From Acidobacteriota bacterium (GTDB taxonomy: Bacteria > Acidobacteriota > Terriglobia > Terriglobales > Acidobacteriaceae): a DNA stretch of 8,819 bases. The DNA is taken from contig JAEZPW010000247.1 in NCBI GenBank assembly GCA_023441255.1, positions 1 through 8,819 on the forward strand, written 5' to 3'. Numbering within the stretch: position 1 is the first letter of the stretch; each line of letters begins with the position of its first letter. The notes beneath the pieces are model-generated. The model did no database searches. It worked only from the letters and a program-made list of their open reading frames with translations, and was not told the DNA's origin. The position numbers were made by a program, and so were the translations under genes. Below, piece after piece: positions 1 through 5,777 of the stretch.

Positions 1-621
1 CACCAGGCCGCCGACGATGTTGTCCTTGTTGTCGCCACCATCGACGGTCAGGTTGAAGTCGCGCCCAATGGAGCCGCCGACCGAAACCGTCCCTATGCGG
101 GCCTTCGTTGGATCGAACGAAGGCATGGGGCGGACGCCGGGGGCCAGGATCGCCAGCGACGCGAATGTCCTGCCGTTGAGCGGCAGTTCCGACATCTGCT
201 TCTGGTCGATATTGGCTTTGAGTTCCGAGTTGGTGGTCTCTATAGCCGGAGCTTCGCTACTCACTTCTACTGTGGTGGCCGCACCTGCAGGAGTCATCGA
301 AAAGTTGACGGTCGGATGCGCTCCCAGCAACAGCTCGACTCGCATCATCGTCTTCGCCATGCCTGGCGCTTCGGCGGTGACTTCGTATCGCCCCGGCGGT
401 AAGAGTGCGAACTCATAAAAGCCTTCGGCATTCGTGGTGATCATGCGCGAGCGACCGGTTCCGACCTCCGTGGCCGTCACCTTGGCGTTGACGATCACTG
501 CCCCTTGCGCATCGGTGACCTTGCCGACGACGTTGCCCGTGGCCGTTTGCGGGTAGGGGTACGCGCCCGCCAGCAGGAGTTCGAATATGACGAACGTACA
601 CGTGTATCTGAAATACTTCAC
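1..621 (-). CDS. Oar-like TonB-dependent receptor, N-terminal part (runs off left edge)
   Basis: Outer-membrane receptor of the Oar/CarboxypepD_reg type, which is expanded in Acidobacteriota; it would take up a large substrate across the outer membrane using TonB energy. The substrate cannot be told. The visible 207 residues read in one open frame to the window edge. They show a hydrophobic leader (about 1-24, ending in ...LLLAGAYPYPQ), then a carboxypeptidase-regulatory-like beta domain (about 28-110: GNVVGKVTDAQGAVIVNAKV, then EGFYEFALLPPGRYEV), then the start of the plug (about 126-207) with ELPLNGRTF and LAPGVRP, both typical of Oar plugs. The start is GTG at 619-621, chosen because a strong GGGAGG ribosome binding site at 628-633 lies six bases upstream and the leader begins there. 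The gene is divergent from the amidohydrolase. The barrel is outside the window. The family call is firm; the ligand is unknown. Confidence 0.88.
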   Translation of the reverse strand, partial: MKYFRYTCTFVIFELLLAGAYPYPQTATGNVVGKVTDAQGAVIVNAKVTATEVGTGRSRMITTNAEGFYEFALLPPGRYEVTAEAPGMAKTMMRVELLLGAHPTVNFSMTPAGAATTVEVSSEAPAIETTNSELKANIDQKQMSELPLNGRTFASLAILAPGVRPMPSFDPTKARIGTVSVGGSIGRDFNLTVDGGDNKDNIVGGLV

Positions 622-934
622 GGGTGACCTCCCTTAGTTGTGTTCTGACTATCAGGCCTGCAGGTGTGCCCTGCTTACAGAAGTGGCCCGTCCCCCATTT
701 GCCGAGAAAACAACCACCTCAGGTTCGCGTGGTCGTTTGTTGTGGAAATATTGAACTAACAGACGCTTCTTCGCCATTAATCGCTCATTTAATCGCTCAT
801 TGTTGGGGATGCAGCGGTGCCAATTCGGGAACATTGGATGCACGCAGATGAGGTTGTGTGTAGTTGGACTCTCGATACCTGCGCGGCGAAATTCGCTCGC
901 GGTTCGTGCATCATAGGTCTTTCAGAGGTGACCG
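622..934. promoter_or_regulatory. Divergent intergenic region between receptor and amidohydrolase genes
   Basis: This 313-base gap must hold the promoters of both divergent genes. I see no convincing gene in it. It contains the receptor ribosome binding site (628-633, minus), a GAGG ribosome binding site before the amidohydrolase ATG, a CCTGCAGG palindrome at 657-664, and two tandem copies of a 12-bp unit at 777-801. No clear sigma70 -35/-10 pair stands out. TTGAAC (about 751-756) followed by CATTAA (775-780) is the best plus-strand candidate, and it is weak. Confidence 0.5.
777..801. repeat. 12-bp tandem direct repeat (two copies)
   Basis: TTAATCGCTCAT occurs twice head to tail at 777-788 and 789-800, and the next base (T801) continues the unit. 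It is AT-richer than its surroundings and lies mid-way between two divergent start codons, a typical place for regulator binding. A 12-bp period is not an exact helical turn. A chance duplication is also possible. Confidence 0.6.
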
Positions 935-2401
935 ATGGTTAAAGGGATCGTCGTGACCTGCGTAGCTTGGGTGCTGGCCGTGTCGCTACTGGCGCAGTCG
1001 CCGAAGTTTGGGCCAGACGTGCAGCCGTTCGTCACGGTGGATCAGCCATCGTATGCGCTCACCCACGTTCGTGTGATTGATGGAACCGGAGCTGCCGCCA
1101 CGGAGGATCAGACCATCGTGGTTTCGAACGGCAGGATCACCGCCTTCGGCCCGGCTGCATCGACGCCCATACCTCCGGGCGCGCAGCAGATCGACAAGGC
1201 CGGCTACACGGCTATCCCCGGGCTGGTGGGCATGCACAACCATCTGTATTACACGAGCTCCGCCAGCTTTCAGCGCGACGCCAGCGGCAAACTCGGCGAG
1301 CCGGGACTCGCCATCGCCGAGGTCCCGTACACGGCCCCCCGCCTTTACCTGGCCTGTGGCGTAACGACTATGCGGACGACTGGCAGCATCGAGCCGTACA
1401 CCGACCTGAAGGTGAAGCAGCGCGTAGAATCCAGCCTGATGCCCGGCCCCAAAATCGACGTAACCGCTCCTTATCTGGAAGGCAAACCCACCATCTTCGC
1501 CCAAATGCACGAACTCACCGGTGCCGATGACGCGCGCCGTCTTGTGAACTATTGGGCCGACGAGGGCATGACTTCGTACAAGGCCTACATGAACATCACC
1601 CGCGACGAACTGGCCGCGGCAATCAACGAGGCTCACAAGCGCGGGTTCAAGCTGACCGGGCATTTGTGCTCGGTGACGTGGCATGAGGCTGCCACACTGG
1701 GAATCGACGACCTCGAGCATGGGCCGATCTTTACCGCGACAGACTTCGTGGCAAACAAACAACCCGACGCCTGCCCGAAACAAGGGGGCGAGAAGAGCTG
1801 GGAGTCGCTTGACGTCAACAGCCCCCAGGTGCAGGCACTCATTCGCGATCTCGTGTCTCATCACGTTGCCGTCACCTCCACCTTGCCGGTCTTTGACGCC
1901 TACGTGGCGGGCCGTCCGCCGATGCAGCAACGCGTGCTCGATGCGATGTCCGACGAAGCGCGCATGAGCTACCTCATTTCGCGCGCCCGGCTCGGGCAAG
2001 GACGCGGCATACCGGAAGCCGACCTGAAGAAAGAAATGGCCTTCGAGTATGCCTTCGCCAAGGCAGGAGGCCTGCTGCTGGCCGGACCCGACCCGACCGG
2101 AAACGGCGGAGCGTTGCCGGGCTTCGGCGACCAACGCGAACTCGAACTGCTGGTCGAAGCCGGGTTCACGCCCGTCGAGGCCATCCAGGTAGCCACCGAG
2201 AACGGCGCGAAGTATTTGGGCCGCGAAAAAGAGATCGGCACTATAGCTCCGGGCAAAGCAGCCGACTTCGTGCTGATCAAGGGCGACCCGTCCAAGAACA
2301 TCAACGATGTGGAGAACGTGGAGACCGTGTTCAAGGACGGAGTAGGCTACGACTCAAAGAGGCTGATAGAGAGCGTAAAGGGGCAGGTGGGAATCAGGTG
2401 A
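935..2401 (+). CDS. Secreted metal-dependent amidohydrolase (imidazolonepropionase/prolidase-like)
   Basis: Amidohydrolase-superfamily enzyme that hydrolyses an amide or cyclic-amide bond at a metal centre, probably in the periplasm. Members with this leader and layout are usually annotated imidazolonepropionase-like or Xaa-Pro dipeptidase-like; the substrate is unknown. Of 488 residues, 1-21 form a signal peptide (basic MVK, hydrophobic core, ...SLLAQS). The small beta domain includes LTHVRVIDGTG (42-52). The barrel has the metal ligands expected: H101 and H103 in GMHNH, K216 in TSYKAY (the likely carboxylated lysine), H243 in LTGH, H262 in LEHG and D386 in AGPD. The C-terminal IGTIAPGKAADFVLIKGDP (434-452) is a superfamily hallmark. 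The ATG at 935 follows a GAGG site by six bases. No key residue is missing. The stop codon TGA shares its last A with a heptamer repeat array. Confidence 0.93.
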   Translation: MVKGIVVTCVAWVLAVSLLAQSPKFGPDVQPFVTVDQPSYALTHVRVIDGTGAAATEDQTIVVSNGRITAFGPAASTPIPPGAQQIDKAGYTAIPGLVGMHNHLYYTSSASFQRDASGKLGEPGLAIAEVPYTAPRLYLACGVTTMRTTGSIEPYTDLKVKQRVESSLMPGPKIDVTAPYLEGKPTIFAQMHELTGADDARRLVNYWADEGMTSYKAYMNITRDELAAAINEAHKRGFKLTGHLCSVTWHEAATLGIDDLEHGPIFTATDFVANKQPDACPKQGGEKSWESLDVNSPQVQALIRDLVSHHVAVTSTLPVFDAYVAGRPPMQQRVLDAMSDEARMSYLISRARLGQGRGIPEADLKKEMAFEYAFAKAGGLLLAGPDPTGNGGALPGFGDQRELELLVEAGFTPVEAIQVATENGAKYLGREKEIGTIAPGKAADFVLIKGDPSKNINDVENVETVFKDGVGYDSKRLIESVKGQVGIR

Positions 2402-2435
2402 TTGCAGATTGCAGATTTAAGATTGCAGATTGATG
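2401..2435 (+). repeat. Heptamer array A-left (ATTGCAG type, five units)
   Basis: Seven-base units in exact register: ATTGCAG, ATTGCAG, ATTTAAG, ATTGCAG, ATTGATG. The first A is also the last base of the amidohydrolase stop codon. It matches, in inverted orientation, the array at 2966-3000; the first four units agree at 26 of 28 bases. The array is AT-rich in a GC-rich setting. Confidence 0.85.
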
Positions 2436-2528
2436 GCCTATGGATGATGGCCGCCGGGTGGCTTTACCGTGGATAGTGATCCCTCTCGCCCGGATCTGAA
2501 AGAGCCACGTCCGACGGCTAACCGTGGT

Positions 2529-2888
2529 TCATTCTCTTGCCCTTGCTGTGCGGCATGATGCAACCGCGATCGCGACGAACTCGTTGGCCTGGTTGTGCAG
2601 AGACTCCAAACGGGACGCCGGGACCAAGCCGGCATCACGAATCAATTCCAACCAAAACGCGGTTTCATCGGCCTCTTCCAGCACGACCCCCATCTTCGCC
2701 GCGAATTCCACTCGCGATCGCGCGCGGCACGCGGCGCGGTAATTCGCCGCAACGGAAGTGGCAGAGCGGAGAATCTGTTTTGAAATCACCCACGACTCAG
2801 GGCTGTCCGGCAGCGCTTTGGTTAGCTTTATGACTCGCAGCGCGAGTTGCTTGGTTCTGGCATGCAACTCTTCTTTGGTAGTAGCCAT
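2529..2888 (-). CDS. Four-helix-bundle protein (23S rRNA intervening-sequence protein / Avd-like family)
   Basis: Small helical protein of 119 residues, the usual length for the S23/four-helix-bundle family (TIGR02436 type). The family includes proteins encoded in 23S rRNA intervening sequences and relatives of the Avd accessory protein of diversity-generating retroelements; the role of stand-alone members is unknown. The core signature is clear: SKQILRSATSVAANYRAACR (about 36-55), then RSRVEFAAKMGVVLEEADET (about 56-75), then AFWLELI. The start is the ATG at 2886-2888 (MATTKEELHARTKQLALRV), which gives the family's normal N-terminus. A TTG at 2945 in the same frame would add 19 unrelated residues. 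No good ribosome binding site precedes the ATG. No reverse transcriptase or variable repeat is nearby, so a DGR role is not supported. The gene lies between inverted heptamer arrays. Confidence 0.88.
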   Translation of the reverse strand: MATTKEELHARTKQLALRVIKLTKALPDSPESWVISKQILRSATSVAANYRAACRARSRVEFAAKMGVVLEEADETAFWLELIRDAGLVPASRLESLHNQANEFVAIAVASCRTARARE

Positions 2889-2965
2889 GCACACAACGTA
2901 CCAGCGGCCACACGCCAGCCTGTGACTTTCGGAAGAATGTTCCAATTACAGAACAAGCACCGCTT

Positions 2966-3000
2966 CGGCAATCTGAAATCTAAAATCTGCAATCTGCAAT
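2966..3000 (-). repeat. Heptamer array A-right (inverted copy)
   Basis: Read on the minus strand from 3000: ATTGCAG, ATTGCAG, ATTTTAG, ATTTCAG, ATTGCCG. It is the inverted partner of 2401-2435. It begins two bases after the TGA stop codon of the TonB-like gene (3003-3005), so both arrays of the pair sit directly at stop codons. Confidence 0.85.
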
Positions 3001-3002
3001 TT

Positions 3003-4082
3003 TCACTGCAGTTCATTCTTGTCTGGGTTGTAGAAGAAATGGAAGCGGAGTGCGAGGTAGTTTCCTCGGAATTCGTTGGGGAGTGGGGGGAAGCGGTTGG
3101 ATGCGGTGATGCCGCCCCACGCGGCGCGGTCGAGCGAAACGTCGCCTGAACCCGAGATGAGTCTCATGCCTGCCACGGAACCGTCCTTCATGATGGCAAA
3201 CTCGATCGACACTCTGCCCTTTTTCATCAGCGGGGCACGGGCCACTTCGGGAATCAGGTTGTACCAGTTCATGCGGACGTCATGCAGCACGCGCGACAGA
3301 TAGGGGCCGAAGTCGACTCCCATCGTGTCGCTAAGCACTTCCATGTTGCCGACATTCCGGCGGACATTTCCGGGACCTACGCCGTAGTCGCCGCCGGCCC
3401 CGCCGAAGCCGCCACCAGGTTGCGCTGCCGCCGCACGCGCGGCCTGCTCGATCATCTTGCCCGGAGACATGCCCGGACTTCCGAAAACGCCCCGGCCAGA
3501 CTGAGGTTGAGGCGGCGTCTCAAGCTTCGCCATCTGGTCGGAAGACGCAGGACCGGCCTGACCCTGACCTTGCTGCTGGGCGGGGTTCTGCATCTGCTGA
3601 CCGGGCTGCGATTGCGCGACCTGCGGAGCAGGTGGCGCAGGCGGCGTCCTAGGCCCCGGCACGCCGCCCGGACCCGGTGCTCCCGGCCGTGCGCTGTCCA
3701 TTATCTTTTGTAGCTCTTTTCTGTCGAGGGTTGGCCGTCGCGAGGTGGCCACGCGGTCTTTGTCCGAGATGATGTTGGTGTTGGGCCGTTCCTTGGGCTT
3801 CTGCAGGTCAGGCGGCAGGTCCAGGTACGTCAGTTCGCGTTGCTGGATCAGGTCCCGCGGCGAGGCGACGATCACCTGCTGGCCTCCGAACGAGGGCACC
3901 CACTTCGGGGAGGTCGCCAGCAGAACGGCGATAAGCAGGTGAAAAAACAACGACATCCAGAAAGCCTCGCGCATGCGCGAGCGTGCGAGGTCGTCCTGCA
4001 ACTGCACCAGCAGTACGGGGACATCGTGGATGTCGGAACCGCCGTCGGCAGGCCGGGTCGGCGGTGTTTCAGTCGTGGCCAT
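3003..4082 (-). CDS. TonB-like energy transducer with TonB C-terminal domain
   Basis: Inner-membrane-anchored periplasmic protein expected to pass proton-motive-force energy to outer-membrane receptors, like TonB. Its 359 residues show a cytoplasmic N-terminus (1-40), one membrane segment (about 41-58, FWMSLFFHLLIAVLLATS), a linker very rich in Pro, Gln and Gly (about 130-240, including PPAPPAPQ and QQQGQGQ), and a C-terminal domain (about 257-350) with GPYLSRVLHDVRMNWYNLIP, GRVSIEFAIMKDGSVAGMRL and the closing FHFFYNP, matching the TonB/TolA C-terminal fold. The N-terminal cytoplasmic part is longer than in E. coli TonB. The start is ATG 4080-4082; the ribosome binding site is weak (GGGCAG). 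No ExbB/ExbD is adjacent. The receptor at 1-621 is a plausible partner, by inference. A TolA-like role cannot be excluded. Confidence 0.85.
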   Translation of the reverse strand: MATTETPPTRPADGGSDIHDVPVLLVQLQDDLARSRMREAFWMSLFFHLLIAVLLATSPKWVPSFGGQQVIVASPRDLIQQRELTYLDLPPDLQKPKERPNTNIISDKDRVATSRRPTLDRKELQKIMDSARPGAPGPGGVPGPRTPPAPPAPQVAQSQPGQQMQNPAQQQGQGQAGPASSDQMAKLETPPQPQSGRGVFGSPGMSPGKMIEQAARAAAAQPGGGFGGAGGDYGVGPGNVRRNVGNMEVLSDTMGVDFGPYLSRVLHDVRMNWYNLIPEVARAPLMKKGRVSIEFAIMKDGSVAGMRLISGSGDVSLDRAAWGGITASNRFPPLPNEFRGNYLALRFHFFYNPDKNELQ

Positions 4083-4171
4083 CGCTGCCCAATGGATTAG
4101 ACGTAAAACCAGCCGTTCAGGGCATACCCATAGCCCCGGACCAGGATTCTCCCCGTGCTGGTTCGTGCCCC

Positions 4172-4235
4172 TATTGTAAACGCCATCCAGCTCTGCCCGT
4201 TCCGGGCGAGAGGGAGAATTTACTATTGTTTACAA
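4172..4235 (-). promoter_or_regulatory. Candidate promoter/operator of the TonB-like gene
   Basis: TTGTAAAC occurs at 4174-4181 and as its inverse GTTTACAA at 4228-4235, each preceded on the plus strand by a TAT. The second site lies within the imperfect palindrome TTGTTTACAA (4226-4235). On the minus strand 4173-4178 reads TACAAT, a reasonable -10 about 90 bases before the TonB-like ATG. No good -35 is seen. Both the regulator and the promoter call are inference. Confidence 0.28.
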
Positions 4236-4244
4236 GGAGGAAGG

Positions 4245-4272
4245 TTTCGCGTTTCAAGTTTCGCGTTTCGCG
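4245..4272 (+). repeat. Heptamer array B-left (TTTCGCG type, four units)
   Basis: Units in register: TTTCGCG, TTTCAAG, TTTCGCG, TTTCGCG. This heptamer differs from the ATTGCAG type but has the same period and the same general form (W-T-T-three variable bases-G). Its inverted partner is at 4521-4548. Confidence 0.8.
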
Positions 4273-4337
4273 TTGAATCAGGGACATAACACTCTATAGT
4301 TCAGGCGTTTGTAGCGGCGAACACCTCTCTTTGTACT

Positions 4338-4355
4338 GCCGGCGTCCTCGCCGGC
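4338..4355. repeat. GC-rich hairpin in the centre of pair B
   Basis: GCCGGCG (4338-4344), loop TCCT, CGCCGGC (4349-4355): a perfect 7-bp stem with a 4-base loop. No U-run follows on either strand, so it is not a standard intrinsic terminator. Confidence 0.6.
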
Positions 4356-4520
4356 GGGCCTTGTTGTAGGAACATCATGCCTCGCGGATGCTTTCCGTCC
4401 GGGGTTCTCAGCGCAAACTCCTATTTTTCAACACCTCGCGACGGTGTTCAGGAACGTCCTCGCAACTGCGGGGGCGTCGCCGGAACGCGTCGCGGGGCAC
4501 GGCCGTTACAGGCATTCCTA

Positions 4521-4548
4521 CGCGGAACGCGAAACTCGAAACGCGAAA
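4521..4548 (-). repeat. Heptamer array B-right (inverted copy)
   Basis: Read on the minus strand from 4548: TTTCGCG, TTTCGAG, TTTCGCG, TTCCGCG. It is inverted relative to 4245-4272, with 248 bases between the arrays. It lies just downstream of the Gfo/Idh gene stop codon. Confidence 0.8.
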
Positions 4549-4549
4549 C

Positions 4550-4566
4550 GAAAAGCGCTGCTTTTC
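4550..4566 (-). terminator. Hairpin at the 3' end of the Gfo/Idh gene (weak terminator candidate)
   Basis: GAAAAGC and GCTTTTC form a perfect 7-bp stem with a 3-base loop, overlapping the TGA stop codon (4565-4567). There is no real U-run after it on the minus strand; the heptamer array follows instead. It may slow polymerase or protect the 3' end, but an intrinsic terminator is not established. Confidence 0.3.
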
Positions 4567-5599
4567 ACGCCTTCCCCGCCCAGAGGGCATCGAGGTTCAC
4601 GCGCCGGTTGTGATCCCGGATCGCGTTCAGCACTTCGAGTGCGACAGCCAGGGCGCGGCGTCCATCGTCCAGCGTCACCACGGGCTTCGTGCGGTTTCGA
4701 ACGGCTTCCAGGAATGCCTGCAACTCCGCCCGCAGAGGTTCGGACTGAACGGTGGCTGGCTTTTGAGGCTTGATCAGCGACCCGAGCGACTCCACCGGAA
4801 TCTTACCCGACGCAACTCCGGCGGCAACGGCAGCCGGGTCCACTGTGAACACGAGTACGTCCTGGCGTGTGTAGTCGACCGAGATGTATTGGCGTGGCTG
4901 GAAAAAGCGCAACTTGCGAACCCGCTCAGTGCTCACCCGACTGGCCGTCAGGTTGGCAACACAGCCGGACTCGAACTCCAGGCGCACGTTGGCGATATCG
5001 ACCTTGCCGGAGAGGATCGGCAGGCCGACCGCGCGTACTTCCTTCACCGGCGATGCCACGAACGACAGCACGATATCGATGTCGTGGATCATCAGGTCAA
5101 GCACCACGTCCACGTCCAGCGCGCGCGGCCCGAAGACGCTCAGTCGGTGGATCTCGAAGAACATAGGGTGCGTGATCAGCGGCACCGTGGCCCGGACCGC
5201 AGGATTGAACCGCTCAAGATGTCCGACTTGCGCCACCCGGTGATTGCGCTGTGCCACGCGGATGAGTTCGTCGGCATGGATCAGCGAAGGCGCGACCGGT
5301 TTTTCGATGAGCACATCGACGCCGGCGTCCATCAGCTCGCAGCCAACGTCGCGATGATGCACGGTGGGCACGGCCACCGATGCCGCGTGCGGCTTCAACT
5401 CACCGAGCAGCTCTTTCACCGAGGCAAAAGCACGAGCGCCGAACTGCCCTGCCACGGTCTGGGCGCGCGCAAGGTCGGCGTCGACCACAGCGGCGAGTTC
5501 GACCGCTTCTCCCTGCTGCTGCAACTCGTGGTACACACGTGCGTGGTTGCGCCCGAAAGCGCCCGCGCCGATTACGGCAACGCGAATCTTTTCTCTCAT
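4565..5599 (-). CDS. Gfo/Idh/MocA-family NAD(P)-dependent oxidoreductase (GnnA-like)
   Basis: Cytoplasmic dehydrogenase of 344 residues. The N-terminal Rossmann fold has VIGAGAFG (9-16, GxGxxG), the family EKP motif is at 99-101 (catalytic lysine K100), and the C-terminal sugar-binding domain carries LMIHDIDI (169-176) with the usual catalytic histidine H172. The segment GHLERFNPA (126-134) resembles UDP-GlcNAc 3-dehydrogenases of the GnnA type, which prepare the 3-amino sugar used for amide-linked lipid A. The same strand also carries lpxI, so a lipid A role is plausible but inferred. No GnnB-type aminotransferase is visible. The start is ATG 5597-5599 (MREKIRVAVIGAG). A TTG at 5650 would only add residues translated from the heptamer repeat. 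There is no ribosome binding site: the repeat array begins three bases before the ATG, which is odd. Other sugar substrates remain possible. Confidence 0.86.
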   Translation of the reverse strand: MREKIRVAVIGAGAFGRNHARVYHELQQQGEAVELAAVVDADLARAQTVAGQFGARAFASVKELLGELKPHAASVAVPTVHHRDVGCELMDAGVDVLIEKPVAPSLIHADELIRVAQRNHRVAQVGHLERFNPAVRATVPLITHPMFFEIHRLSVFGPRALDVDVVLDLMIHDIDIVLSFVASPVKEVRAVGLPILSGKVDIANVRLEFESGCVANLTASRVSTERVRKLRFFQPRQYISVDYTRQDVLVFTVDPAAVAAGVASGKIPVESLGSLIKPQKPATVQSEPLRAELQAFLEAVRNRTKPVVTLDDGRRALAVALEVLNAIRDHNRRVNLDALWAGKA

Positions 5600-5601
5600 T
5601 A

Positions 5602-5636
5602 ATTGCAGATTGTAGATTTCAGATTGCAGATTGAAA
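5602..5636 (+). repeat. Heptamer array C-left (ATTGCAG type)
   Basis: Units: ATTGCAG, ATTGTAG, ATTTCAG, ATTGCAG, ATTGAAA. It occupies the place where the ribosome binding site of the Gfo/Idh gene should be. Same repeat type as at 2401-2435; its inverted partner is at 5743-5777. Confidence 0.85.
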
Positions 5637-5664
5637 ACAAAACAGCGCAAGACTTTCGCTTTAG

Positions 5665-5712
5665 GCCAGCTGAGACTTCCATCCGAAATCAGTACTGAAT
5701 GTCTGAGCTGGC
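5665..5712. repeat. 12-bp inverted repeat between the C arrays
   Basis: GCCAGCTGAGAC (5665-5676) and GTCTGAGCTGGC (5701-5712) pair at 11 of 12 positions around a 24-base loop that itself contains the palindrome CAGTACTG (5690-5697). The structure sits between the two inverted heptamer arrays, so the 156-base gap can fold as nested stems. It could be a transcription stop after the DinB-like gene, the core of a small element, or a protein-binding site. Confidence 0.6.
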
Positions 5713-5742
5713 GCGGGCACTTGAAGGCTTAGCATCAGAGGT

Positions 5743-5777
5743 CCGCAATCTGAAATCAACAATCTGAAATCTGCAAG
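5743..5777 (-). repeat. Heptamer array C-right (inverted copy, overlaps gene end)
   Basis: Read on the minus strand from 5777: CTTGCAG, ATTTCAG, ATTGTTG, ATTTCAG, ATTGCGG. It overlaps the last codons and the TGA (5756-5758) of the DinB-like gene, so that protein's last residues are encoded by the repeat. Confidence 0.8.

Larger units (their letters stand above)
2401..3000. mobile_element. Candidate repeat-bounded unit carrying a four-helix-bundle gene
   Basis: About 600 bases lie between the stop codons of two convergent genes and are bounded at both ends by inverted heptamer arrays (2401-2435 and 2966-3000). The only gene inside is the four-helix-bundle gene at 2529-2888. This layout resembles a small inserted element with inverted ends, but there is no transposase, no visible target-site duplication, and no second copy in the window to compare. 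Mobility is therefore an inference. The stretch 2436-2528 holds no gene; it has short CCACG/CGTGG complementarity (near 2506-2528) that may act as a weak transcription stop for the minus-strand gene. Confidence 0.35.
4083..4564. other. 482-base gene-free stretch upstream of the TonB-like gene
   Basis: No supported gene. From left to right: the TonB-like gene leader and promoter area (4083-4240), a heptamer array (4245-4272), a central segment with strong hairpins (4276-4520), an inverted heptamer array (4521-4548), and a hairpin at the Gfo/Idh stop codon (4550-4566). In the centre, GCCGGCG/CGCCGGC (4338-4355) and AACACC/GGTGTT (4430-4448) can form stems. I see no tRNA cloverleaf. The segment could be a small structured RNA or a degenerate repeat-bounded element. 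Confidence 0.5.

Noticed and set aside
652..843. 63-codon minus-strand frame in the divergent intergenic region
   Set aside because: It includes the 12-bp tandem repeat (giving NERLNERL), has no clear ribosome binding site and no family resemblance; it more likely covers promoter DNA.
986..2134. 382-codon open frame on the minus strand inside the amidohydrolase gene
   Set aside because: It is the antisense shadow of a gene with all active-site residues intact; its translation shows no recognisable fold and is Arg/His/Gly-rich, as antisense frames of GC-rich genes are.
2401..2435. CRISPR array
   Set aside because: The unit is 7 bases with no spacers; it is a short-period tandem array, not repeat-spacer DNA.
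2529..2888. Diversity-generating retroelement accessory gene (avd)
   Set aside because: The protein family is related, but no reverse transcriptase, template repeat or variable repeat is present in the window.
4301..4378. 25-residue minus-strand frame within the pair B segment
   Set aside because: It passes through the GC-rich hairpin, lacks a ribosome binding site and resembles no known peptide.
4083..4564. tRNA or riboswitch in the long gap
   Set aside because: Stems are present but no cloverleaf, T-loop or known riboswitch core could be made out by eye.
4388..5602. 404-codon open frame on the plus strand across the Gfo/Idh gene
   Set aside because: It is antisense to a clear Gfo/Idh protein and runs through repeats and hairpins at its start; no domain signal.
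5600..5650. Longer N-terminus for the Gfo/Idh protein starting at TTG 5650
   Set aside because: The added residues (FNLQSEIYNLQL) are a plain translation of the heptamer repeat, and the family's N-terminus begins at the ATG 5599.
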